From Nitritalea halalkaliphila LW7 (GTDB taxonomy: Bacteria; Bacteroidota; Bacteroidia; Cytophagales; Cyclobacteriaceae): a stretch of 54,058 nt of DNA. Every line of letters starts with the position of its first letter. Position 1 is the stretch's first letter. Below are positions 35,630 to 43,311 of the stretch, piece after piece. The translations under genes were made by a program, and so were the position numbers. The notes beneath the pieces are model-generated. The model was not told the DNA's origin. It saw only the letters and a list, made by a program, of their open reading frames with translations, and ran no database searches. Location of the stretch: positions 1 through 54,058 of the forward strand of contig NZ_AJYA01000022.1 of the NCBI RefSeq assembly GCF_000265075.1, given 5' to 3'.

Positions 35630-36774
35630 ATGAAAATTTTTCTTTACCTGCTACTCTTTCTTTTATGCCTGGGATGTGGACCTAAAGAGCAGAGTGCTGT
35701 ACCCTTATTTCAAGAACAAAACATCAGAATAAGCACTTTACCCTGGATACCTTGCTATTGGAAAAAGACTATTTTTCAGGAGTAGGCTTCTTGCAAGTTG
35801 CCCGTGAACAAGTGTTCTTCATAGATCAGATTTTCAGTACCGTCACGGTCTATGATAAAAAAGGAGCCCTACAGGGCAGCTACCTAGGAAAGGGAGAAGG
35901 GCCAAACAATCAAAACACCATTCATGGCTTTCTCCCCTATTCCTTAGATGGATCTCATCTAATTCTTGATAATTTTCAACTGGTAGCATTTGATGATAAT
36001 TTTCAAAAAGTAGCTGCTTATCCACTAGCATGGGATTACGCCGAATCTTATGAGGACATGCTCAATAATCCTACTGCGGAGATGCTCGGTTTATATGAAA
36101 TCGAGCATAAGGGCAATGGCTACAACACACCCTTTCACTATAACAGGCAAGCGAATGAGATCCTAATTCCCATGTCGATGAGCCACCCAGAATTAAACGG
36201 CTATATCTCCGAGGAGTATTACAAAAGTGTCTATGTATTGGGTCAGTATGATTTGGAAACTAAGCGAATTGGAAAAGGAATGGTAACAAGGTCTCCTGAA
36301 TATCTTACCCAAAAATTTGTTCCCAATTTTGATTTTTCATTTTTCAGCACTAGGAAAGATGGCATTCTCCTTTCCTTTGCTATCGATCCTCTGCTACACG
36401 CCTATGATCTCGAGGGTAAGCTGTTGTATAAATTTGGAGTAGCGGGCATGAACATGCATACGAGTTATCCAAAAACCACTACCATTTCAGATGCAATAGA
36501 CAATTATAGAGCTGATTTAAAACGGGCAGGTTTTTATCATTTTCTACACCATGACAGGGAAGCGCATATTACCTTTAGGACGTATTATCCTCTGGGAATC
36601 GATCAGGGAACTGCTAGACTACAGATATACCACAACCGCGTACTTATAGGGGATGTGGAGGTACCGGAAAGATTTCAAGTACTGGGTAAAATCGGGGATT
36701 TTTACTACGCAGATGGGCTAATAGATGAAGAAAATGATGTATTGGGCATATATAAATTTAAACTAAAACTATGA
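35630..36774 (+). CDS. 6-bladed beta-propeller/DUF4221-like lipoprotein (one frameshift)
   Basis: About 381 residues. ATG 35630 opens with the lipoprotein signal MKIFLYLLLFLLCLGCGPKE (lipobox LGC). The frame shifts near 35720-35740, after which FTLDTLLLEKDYFSGVGFLQ leads into the long frame. Propeller blades are typical: VFFIDQIFSTVTVYDKKGAL with GSYLGKGEGPNNQN, a block shared by many Bacteroidetes propeller lipoproteins, later SVYVLGQYDLETKRIGKG and HAYDLEGKLLYKFG. The stop overlaps the next gene's start by 4 bp. Probably exposed on the outer membrane or in the periplasm. The ligand is unknown; the secreted peptide encoded upstream is a candidate. Confidence 0.65.
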
Positions 36775-37982
36775 GGGTATTCGCTACATTTTTGATCCTT
36801 TTTATTTCGTTTGAGGTTTTACCTCAGGTGGTAACGGTAGTTGATGAACAGCAGCAGCCTCTTCCTTTTTTCACTTTGTCCATAGGGACTACTAATAGTG
36901 TACGCATAGGTGACAAGTATGGAAAGGTGACCATTGACCACCAAGAGGAGCATTGTGCGTATACGATACGGTACCTTGGCTATGAAGATCGGAAATTCTG
37001 CCTTTCAGACCTGAAAGCAGAAGACAACATTATTCAACTTACGCCCGAGGTGATCGAAATGGCCGAGTCAGAAATAAAGGGTTATAGTGACAGTGAACTC
37101 ATCACCCAGGTAAAAAAGCAAATAGAGATCATGTCAGACAATGTTCATATAGTGAAAAGCTTTATGAGCGAATCCAATCCAAATTACCAATGGGAGAGCT
37201 TTGGTTTATTAACCTTAGGTGGCTTGAAGGATCGAAGTAAAAAAAATGATAGGTTTCACATGGGGTACATGAGTTTTTTGGCACAGATAAGTACCCTTCA
37301 TTTAGCACCTGAACTAGAGCTACCCATTAAGTCTAAAATGGCGCTAGCATCGACATTTACCCAGGACTTACTTCTCGATATTCTTAAATCAAAGCACTCG
37401 AAATGGGACTTAGCTAAACTTACCCAGAAAGATGCAGAGATATTCAAAATAGCCGACCTTCGTGCAGATGTGCATGTTCATGCAGATGGCAGCATTAAAA
37501 AAATAACCATAAACAAGCAGCCCTTTAAATCCCCAGAAGGCACCGTCTATGATTTGTCAGGTGAAATCAGCTTTATTCAAGATCAGGATGTGGCATTCTT
37601 TTCCAATTTAGAGTTTAAAATTTATGACGAAAAGGAGGTTACTGACATCAGTTGTGTCGTTCATGATTTCCCGAAAACGGTATCACTTCCAGAAAAGTAT
37701 TTAAATCGCTCACAAAAGGATGGGCTCTTCACCTCGTATGGCATCTATACTCGAAATCCAGATTATGTCTATAATCCTGAGCTATTTTCAAGGCTTCTAA
37801 GCAGTTCTGGGGCAACATTTGCCTTCCAAAAAAATAGGTCACTAAAGCTTGTGCAGGACAGTTACACGTACCCTGAAAAATTCAAAAGCAATGACGCTGC
37901 AACCAAAGATTACTTGGAGAAAAATTCTGCCTATATACAAGAAACGCTAAAAACACTACAATCTTATGACCTGGCTTGGTAG
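36771..37982 (+). CDS. Secreted protein with carboxypeptidase-regulatory-like N-terminal domain
   Basis: 403 residues. A signal peptide (MRVFATFLILFISFEVLPQ) is followed by a CarboxypepD_reg-like beta-sandwich (about 20-95: VVTVVDEQQQPLPFFTLSIG, TIRYLGYEDRKFCLSDLK), the fold also found at the start of SusC-type receptors. The remaining 300 residues form an unassigned domain with SFMSESNPNYQWESFGLLTL and DVHVHADGSIKKITINKQPF. Here there is no TonB-dependent barrel, so it is probably periplasmic or surface-attached. Translationally coupled to the propeller lipoprotein (ATGA), which implies joint function. A protein of similar plan is encoded alone at 51487-52981. Confidence 0.7.
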   Translation: MRVFATFLILFISFEVLPQVVTVVDEQQQPLPFFTLSIGTTNSVRIGDKYGKVTIDHQEEHCAYTIRYLGYEDRKFCLSDLKAEDNIIQLTPEVIEMAESEIKGYSDSELITQVKKQIEIMSDNVHIVKSFMSESNPNYQWESFGLLTLGGLKDRSKKNDRFHMGYMSFLAQISTLHLAPELELPIKSKMALASTFTQDLLLDILKSKHSKWDLAKLTQKDAEIFKIADLRADVHVHADGSIKKITINKQPFKSPEGTVYDLSGEISFIQDQDVAFFSNLEFKIYDEKEVTDISCVVHDFPKTVSLPEKYLNRSQKDGLFTSYGIYTRNPDYVYNPELFSRLLSSSGATFAFQKNRSLKLVQDSYTYPEKFKSNDAATKDYLEKNSAYIQETLKTLQSYDLAW

Positions 37983-38130
37983 AGGCTAGCACTCAGCAAT
38001 CTTATCCTCAACTTGACGCTTTCGGCAGAAACCCACTAATCCTTACAAATGCTTATTGTTACATGCATATTTTGATACTGGAATGAATTTGCACTACCTG
38101 TCTAAGTGATAGGCCAAGGTAACATAGAAA

Positions 38131-38169
38131 AAAAGTCCTCATGGTCCAAATGGATGCATGAGGACTTTT
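38131..38169. terminator. Bidirectional terminator between convergent genes
   Basis: A perfect 13-bp stem AAAAGTCCTCATG/CATGAGGACTTTT (38131-38143, 38157-38169) with a 13-nt loop. It has an A run on the left and T on the right, serving the propeller cluster (plus) and the SIMPL gene (minus). Confidence 0.85.
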
Positions 38170-38209
38170 CTCACTTCAACTCGTGATTCTTTGGCCTTCG
38201 GCCAATAAC

Positions 38210-38905
38210 TTAATCGGCCAAAAGGCGAAAATGCACATTCAGACGAGACTCTAAACGAATCGGCTTGATGTCTAAAAGCGCCAGCTCCTCCATATCTGCC
38301 ATCATTTTTAGCGAAGAAGTTCCGCGCATTCGTATCACCGTCGAAGGCATGGACGTATCTACGATGTAGACCGCAGCACCTACCCGCTGGCTGAGGGTAG
38401 CAGCCAGTACATCCGCTTTGTTTTTAGCGTCCATAATCGCTTCTTTTTTGAGTTCCAGCAGTTCCTCATTAATGGCGCTATGCTCCATTCTATTTAAGAC
38501 GATTTCGGTTATTTTCTTTTCAGACAACTGAGTTAAAACAGCGTCTAAATCTGCAGCGGTTCTTAATTCCAACTCAAAAGTTTTGGTATTTTGTACCTCA
38601 TTTTTGCGCAACAAGCGGGACTCCAAACTTCCAAAAGCATCTTTTACCTTCAGCTGTTTTTCCACATCCACGCCTGCATCCCTGAGGGCACGCTGTAGGT
38701 CTCGCTCTAGGGCATTCATCTTGGTGCGCGCATCCTTTTCGGACAGCGTAATGTCGAAGAATAAACGATCGGGGATCAGCTCTTTAAAGGCTACTCCCGT
38801 TACCTCCACACGAGGGTCATTCGGGTGATACTGGCTAAATACTTCAAAGCCAGTAAATAAAAAGAAGCCTAGGAGGCTAAGGGATAGAAAAGAAAGTCGT
38901 TTCAT
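38210..38905 (-). CDS. SIMPL-domain (DUF541) periplasmic protein
   Basis: About 231 residues. ATG 38905 gives the signal peptide MKRLSFLSLSLLGFFLFTGF with cleavage near VFSQ; the frame extends to 38965 without a sensible signal. The SIMPL/DUF541 pattern is clear: VEVTGVAFKELIPDRLFFDI, then ALERDLQRALRDAGVDVEKQ, ITEIVLNRMEHSAINEELLE and the helix LKKEAIMDAKNKADVLAATL. The family (E. coli YggE, mouse SIMPL) is linked to oxidative stress and signalling, with no defined biochemical activity. Single gene with a shared terminator downstream. Confidence 0.85.
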   Translation of the reverse strand: MKRLSFLSLSLLGFFLFTGFEVFSQYHPNDPRVEVTGVAFKELIPDRLFFDITLSEKDARTKMNALERDLQRALRDAGVDVEKQLKVKDAFGSLESRLLRKNEVQNTKTFELELRTAADLDAVLTQLSEKKITEIVLNRMEHSAINEELLELKKEAIMDAKNKADVLAATLSQRVGAAVYIVDTSMPSTVIRMRGTSSLKMMADMEELALLDIKPIRLESRLNVHFRLLAD

Positions 38906-39036
38906 AGCTTTTTTAGAAAAAGATTCGGATGGAAGATACACAAATACTGGAAAAAATAAATACATTAGACGAAATTTTATGATTATTTAATCCAACATCT
39001 TCTTTTCTTTATTTTCCTATCCGTACGCGCTACCTT

Positions 39037-39570
39037 ATGTTATTTTACGCGAAAACAGCCTCATGCCTCCTACTTTTCTTACTTCTGGTTACATGTGTAC
39101 ATGCTCAGCGTCCTATTTTTTACCAACTCGAATTAGGGACTGAGCGCTTTTATATGCGGACTTTTGATGTCGACCCAGGTCCTAACTGGTCGGGCTTTCC
39201 CTTAGAAGGATCCTCTAGTTTCGCTTTGGATCTAGGGTTAGGAATACAGACCAAAAAGTGGGCCTCCCTAGGTATCGGCCTGGGCTATGCGTATTTTCCC
39301 GAAAACACACTAGTTCGGGTCGCTCTTCAATCTGAAATACATCCTTTTCAGCGTACCCTATCTCCATTTCTCAGGATGCGACTGGGATATTCTTCTTTAA
39401 ATACCTTTGAAGAAAATTCGAGACAGTCCCCCCTAGCGGAAGGAATTTTTGGCTTACGCTACAGGTTGAGCCCCGTCGTGGCCCTTGAGCTTAGTTCCGG
39501 CGTTGCCTTAACACAACAAACGCTTTTCATTCCGATTCGCATCGCTTGTCGCTGGATGCCCCACAGGTAG
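39037..39570 (+). CDS. Outer-membrane beta-barrel protein, putative
   Basis: 177 residues. A signal peptide (ASCLLLFLLLVTCVHAQ) precedes alternating amphipathic strands with aromatic ends (FALDLGLGIQTKKWASLGIG, LGYAYFPENTL, GIFGLRYRLSPVVALELSSG), typical of small eight-stranded porin-like barrels of Bacteroidetes. No family name can be given. It does not end with Phe but with WMPHR. Convergent with the YtxH gene across a terminator. Confidence 0.6.
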   Translation: MLFYAKTASCLLLFLLLVTCVHAQRPIFYQLELGTERFYMRTFDVDPGPNWSGFPLEGSSSFALDLGLGIQTKKWASLGIGLGYAYFPENTLVRVALQSEIHPFQRTLSPFLRMRLGYSSLNTFEENSRQSPLAEGIFGLRYRLSPVVALELSSGVALTQQTLFIPIRIACRWMPHR

Positions 39571-39632
39571 CAACAAGGGCGCGGCTGCATGGCGAGCTAG
39601 ACTACACTACCTACTGCTGGTTGTAAACAAAA

Positions 39633-39654
39633 AAAGACCGGAGTTCCGGTCTTT
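39633..39654. terminator. Bidirectional terminator between barrel protein and YtxH genes
   Basis: A 10-bp stem AAAGACCGGA/TCCGGTCTTT (39633-39642, 39645-39654) around a very tight loop. A7 lies before it and CTCTTT after it. Confidence 0.85.
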
Positions 39655-39679
39655 CTCTTTCATTATGCAGCAAATGCTA

Positions 39680-39937
39680 TTATTTTACAGCTTTCTCGAT
39701 TTCATTTTTTGTTTTCTTAGCGAGCTTGTCTACTTCTCCACTCACCTCGTCTACCTTTTTATTTAGACCATCAAGCAAGCTACCTAATTTATCACTCGCT
39801 TCGTCCCAATATTTTTCACCCTGCTTGGTTAGCTTCTTACGCGTATTTTTCCCCTTATCTGGAGCAAGTAAAATACCGGCTTGTACGCCAACAGCTGCAC
39901 CTAATAATACGCCTAATAGAAATTTTGTAGAGCTCAT
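39680..39937 (-). CDS. YtxH-domain small membrane protein
   Basis: 85 residues. One N-terminal hydrophobic segment holds the YtxH signature (FLLGVLLGAAVGVQAGILLA PDKG), then a Lys/Glu-rich amphipathic coiled-coil tail (DKLGSLLDGLNKKVDEVSGE; EIEKAVK). YtxH proteins are general-stress or envelope-associated in Firmicutes and common in Bacteroidetes; function unclear. Single gene, 156-bp AT-rich upstream gap with nothing else recognisable. Confidence 0.85.
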   Translation of the reverse strand: MSSTKFLLGVLLGAAVGVQAGILLAPDKGKNTRKKLTKQGEKYWDEASDKLGSLLDGLNKKVDEVSGEVDKLAKKTKNEIEKAVK

Positions 39938-40093
39938 CTTCTTTTATGGTTTAAATTTGAAAAAACATTTAATAATTAAGTAACAAAGAACATGCCAACT
40001 GAAAGATTGACAAGAAATATCTCCGTTTCTATTATTAAATACGCATAAACCGAATAAATCGTTGCAAAATCAGCAATCAATTATCCGAGAGCC

Positions 40094-41206
40094 CTACTGC
40101 AAGCTACTTTTTATCCGAATGGTCTGCACAGGACGAATCGGGTCATTCGAAAACACATAAATTTCCTTATGGTCGATACCCTTCCGTCCAGAGGTGTCGA
40201 ATCGCAGCTTTAGGCGTCCTTTTTGGCCCCCGGCCAAAATCATTTCGTCCACCTCAACCTCTAAGCAAGTGCAATTCGCCATCACTTTACGGAGGACAAG
40301 TTCTTCCTGCCCTACATTTTCAAATTCCAGCTCCCGCTCTACGATCGATCCTGCGCGCACCTGCCTCAGGTCTACTGCTGTCTCGGACAACAACAAGCGG
40401 GGAACGATATCCTGCATCGAGCTCGGAACAGGTTCAAAGTACTCTAAAACAGTCACTAAATACGGGATTCGGAGCGTGTCCTGCTGGCCCGTTTCATCTC
40501 GTATTAAAACCGCTACCTGCTCTGAAAATTGGCCCAAATCATTCCGCATGGCACCATCATAGGCTATGGCTAGAAGCGCCCGAGAGGCTGCGGCCACCGT
40601 ATCCCCTACGATACGTACCTGTAGGAACTCAGGGAGTAGCGGCTGCACTTCCGACAGCATGAGGGCACTCTTCCCGAAATTATGGACATCTACCCGATAC
40701 TCGGTGGGCTCATGCGTAAAAACACGCCCTAAATTTAAAGGTAAACTCCTAAAAGCCAGCTCGCCCTGCCGCGCCCGGTACACCTCCTCCGCGTTCGAAA
40801 CGAGGGGCACTAATCGACCCTGTACATACAAGGTGTCTCCTTCCGCATCGGCTGAGGTTTTCACCAGCAACTGATGCATAAAACTTCCCACTTGATAATC
40901 AGGAGTATAGGTGACCTCCAAGGCGGCTATCTTCGAAGGAGCCACGCTGTCGCGTGCAAAACGGACTTGCAAACAGGCACAGTCGCTCACTACTTCCTCC
41001 AAAGCAATGGCCTGATCGTGCTGGTTTAAGCCGTAAAAGGTCAGCACCTGAGGACCTTCTTCCGCTAAAAAGGTACCCAAAGAGAGTACCTGCTTCTCCC
41101 AAAAAAGAGGCAACCTTTCGGGAGCCTCTTGGGCCAAAAGCCCACCCGAAAACAGGGTAAACAGGGCAGATGAAAACACAAAAAAGAGGGTGATTTTTCG
41201 CTTCAT
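40094..41206 (-). CDS. DUF1573-domain secreted protein with two Cys-x-Cys modules
   Basis: About 370 residues from ATG 41206 (MKRKITLFFVFSSALFTLFS, cleavage near GGLLAQ). The frame is open to 41395, but that would run under trpS. Two DUF1573 Ig-like modules are seen, each with its typical CxC: VVSDCACLQVRF (about residue 70) and VMANCTCLEVEV (about 320), followed by KGRLKLRFDTSGRKGIDHKE and IYVFSNDPIRPVQTI. The family is periplasmic or secreted and of unknown role. It is divergent from trpS across only 73 bp, so the two promoters must overlap. Confidence 0.82.
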   Translation of the reverse strand: MKRKITLFFVFSSALFTLFSGGLLAQEAPERLPLFWEKQVLSLGTFLAEEGPQVLTFYGLNQHDQAIALEEVVSDCACLQVRFARDSVAPSKIAALEVTYTPDYQVGSFMHQLLVKTSADAEGDTLYVQGRLVPLVSNAEEVYRARQGELAFRSLPLNLGRVFTHEPTEYRVDVHNFGKSALMLSEVQPLLPEFLQVRIVGDTVAAASRALLAIAYDGAMRNDLGQFSEQVAVLIRDETGQQDTLRIPYLVTVLEYFEPVPSSMQDIVPRLLLSETAVDLRQVRAGSIVERELEFENVGQEELVLRKVMANCTCLEVEVDEMILAGGQKGRLKLRFDTSGRKGIDHKEIYVFSNDPIRPVQTIRIKSSLQ

Positions 41207-41279
41207 AAGGGCAAATAACGGAAAAAAGTAGGCGACTCTGTCAACTATTATGTAATTTGCGCGAAAAAAATTAAGCATC

Positions 41280-42251
41280 ATGGCAAGAGTTTTAACGGGT
41301 ATCCAAAGCTCCGGCAGGCCGCATTTAGGAAATATCCTCGGCGCGATTTTACCTGCGGTGGCCTTAACCAAAGAGGAGCAAAACGATTCCTTCATCTTTA
41401 TCGCTGACCTTCACTCCCTTACTACCATTAAAGAGGGCACGACCAGACGTGAGCACGTAGATGCCGTAGCCGCTGCCTGGCTTGCCTTCGGTTTAGACAC
41501 CGAAAAATCCGTATTCTACCGACAGTCGCGCATACCGGAGGTGGCAGAGCTGACCTGGTACCTGTCCTGCTTCACGCCCTTCCCGATGCTGGCAAATGCG
41601 CATAGTTTTAAAGATAAGTCCGATCGCCTCGCAGATGTAAACGCGGGTCTGTTCACCTATCCCGTCCTGATGGCCGCAGATATTTTACTCTACAGTGCGG
41701 ACGTGGTGCCTGTCGGCAAAGATCAATTGCAGCATCTCGAAATGACGCGCGATATCGCCAGCAGCATGAATCATAAACTGGGCCAAGAGCTTTTCGTCCT
41801 TCCCGAGCCTCGTATCAGCGAGGAGGTAATGATCATCCCCGGCATCGACGGCCAAAAGATGAGCAAGTCCTACAACAACTTTATCGACATCTTCCTACCA
41901 GAAAAAGCGCTGAAGAAGAGCGTAAACAGCATCGTGACGGACAGCACGCCGCTAGAAGAACCGAAAATCGCGGAAACGTGCAACGTGTTCAAGCTTTATA
42001 AACTGCTCGCCAGCCCTGAGGAAACGGCTACACTGAAGGCCCAATACGAAGGAGGGAATTTCGGTTACGGACATGCGAAAAAAGCCCTTCTAGATCTTAT
42101 TTTAGAGCGCTTCGCCGAAGAACGCCGCATTTTCGCCCATTATATGGAAGATAAAACCGCCCTAGACCGCGTGCTACAGGTGGGAGAAGAGCGTGCCCGC
42201 ACGATAGCTCGTGAAAAATTAAGCGAGGTTCGTGAGCTCCTTGGGTTTTAA
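41280..42251 (+). CDS. trpS: Tryptophanyl-tRNA synthetase
   Basis: 323 residues, complete class I synthetase that charges tRNA-Trp. HIGH-type motif PHLGN in GIQSSGRPHLGNILGA, and KMSKS in PGIDGQKMSKSYNNF (about residue 196). Also NAGLFTYPVLMAADILLY and VPVGKDQLQHLEMTRDIA, typical of TrpRS. Start at 41280 immediately precedes MARVLTGIQSSG. Followed by a strong terminator. No trp leader or T-box is seen in the 73 bp upstream. Confidence 0.97.
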   Translation: MARVLTGIQSSGRPHLGNILGAILPAVALTKEEQNDSFIFIADLHSLTTIKEGTTRREHVDAVAAAWLAFGLDTEKSVFYRQSRIPEVAELTWYLSCFTPFPMLANAHSFKDKSDRLADVNAGLFTYPVLMAADILLYSADVVPVGKDQLQHLEMTRDIASSMNHKLGQELFVLPEPRISEEVMIIPGIDGQKMSKSYNNFIDIFLPEKALKKSVNSIVTDSTPLEEPKIAETCNVFKLYKLLASPEETATLKAQYEGGNFGYGHAKKALLDLILERFAEERRIFAHYMEDKTALDRVLQVGEERARTIAREKLSEVRELLGF

Positions 42252-42278
42252 AACTACTTTCTAGTCAAAAGCCATAAA

Positions 42279-42306
42279 AAAGGGAGCTCGATGTGAGGCT
42301 CCCTTT
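42279..42306. terminator. Terminator of trpS, shared with the convergent gene
   Basis: A 9-bp stem AAAGGGAGC/GCTCCCTTT (42279-42287, 42298-42306) followed by ATTTTT. On the minus strand it also ends in T and lies 20 bp after the gene at 42327-42752. Confidence 0.85.
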
Positions 42307-42326
42307 ATTTTTACCATGGCGGCTTC

Positions 42327-42752
42327 CTAGGCACGCCCAGTCCAAAGCACCTTCAGTGTCATGCCGTTAATCTGCATGGCGATACGCGTCGGATTCGGAA
42401 TTAAAACCAGGCGCACATCCTGCCCATCGAACTGCTCCGATTCGATCGGCACACCCTCCTTGCCCTTCACCTCATAATTTACCAGTCCCTGAGCATCGGG
42501 TAGCATGGCTGTATACTTATTCGCTAGATAAGCTGAAGGAAGTAAAATATCGTTATCAGAACCTAGGGTCTTATAAATTTCTTCAAAAGCCTTCTGGAAA
42601 ACCGGCTCGTACTCCTCATTAAAATCATCCTCTAAATCCTGCATCTCCTCCTCTATGTCATCATACGCCTCATCGGCATAAGAGAGTTTACTCAACTGAA
42701 TACGCTTCTCGACGATGGAGCGCAGGAGCTCGTTCATTTTGTTGTAATCCAT
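42327..42752 (-). CDS. Hypothetical acidic protein
   Basis: 141 residues, no signal peptide or membrane segment. The N-terminal half is a strongly acidic helix or coiled coil (NELLRSIVEKRIQLSKLSYA; DDIEEEMQDLEDDFNEEYEP); the C-terminal half is beta-rich (QDVRLVLIPNPTRIAMQING). I do not know the family; it looks like a conserved Cytophagales cytoplasmic protein. Convergent with trpS and divergent from the next gene by 26 bp. Confidence 0.7.
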   Translation of the reverse strand: MDYNKMNELLRSIVEKRIQLSKLSYADEAYDDIEEEMQDLEDDFNEEYEPVFQKAFEEIYKTLGSDNDILLPSAYLANKYTAMLPDAQGLVNYEVKGKEGVPIESEQFDGQDVRLVLIPNPTRIAMQINGMTLKVLWTGRA

Positions 42753-42778
42753 AAATCTAAGATGTATCTTGCTGCTGT

Positions 42779-43291
42779 ATGCGAGCGCAAGTTAACCATT
42801 CCCTTAAGGCTATCCAAACGGCGGAGCAAGGCATTCCCATGGCCCAAGCCTACTTGGACAGGAATTCTACCCTACCTAAACTATTCTTTATTAGCTGGGT
42901 AGCCGCTCTCCTTTTTTGCTTATCCGCTCCGGCCTTCGGCCAAAAAAAACCGCAGACCCCTAAAATCCTACACGCTTACTGCCAAGCCTTCGAAGCCCAA
43001 GATGCTGAAGCCATGGCGCACCTCCTGCATGAAGATTTTCAACTCCTCGATGTAGAAGGTGGGCTTATCGTGGCGGGACGTGCGGATTTTACGGCGCTGT
43101 ACAGTCGCTTTTTTTCCCGCATGCCGGAAATGAGCGTCACCTTCTCCATCTATCAGGAGCGCGGAGGCACTTGGATCGTGGAGCAGGAACTGCAGCGGCA
43201 GCCAAACGCGAAGGTACAAAAGGAGCGCTTCGCATTTGACTTCGACGAACAGCAAATCTACAGCATCCGGTACCGCTTCGTGACCAAATAA
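42779..43291 (+). CDS. Secreted NTF2-like (SnoaL/DUF4440-type) protein
   Basis: Up to 170 residues. A hydrophobic signal-like segment (LFFISWVAALLFCLSAPAFG) starts about residue 35, so the true start may be the ATG at 42839 (MAQAYLDRN). The following domain is NTF2-like: KILHAYCQAFEAQDAEAMAH, LLHEDFQLLDVEGGLIVAGR, ALYSRFFSRMPEMSVTF and the final strand IYSIRYRFVTK. The fold is used by isomerases, hydratases and binding proteins; no catalytic set can be identified. Ends 20 bp before the convergent PLP gene. Confidence 0.7.
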   Translation: MRAQVNHSLKAIQTAEQGIPMAQAYLDRNSTLPKLFFISWVAALLFCLSAPAFGQKKPQTPKILHAYCQAFEAQDAEAMAHLLHEDFQLLDVEGGLIVAGRADFTALYSRFFSRMPEMSVTFSIYQERGGTWIVEQELQRQPNAKVQKERFAFDFDEQQIYSIRYRFVTK

Positions 43292-43311
43292 GGGGCTCCA
43301 CAAGTCTCCCC

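Noticed and set aside
41207..41395. 63-residue N-terminal extension of the DUF1573 protein
   Set aside because: It would place coding sequence under the start of trpS and hide the obvious signal peptide beginning at 41206.
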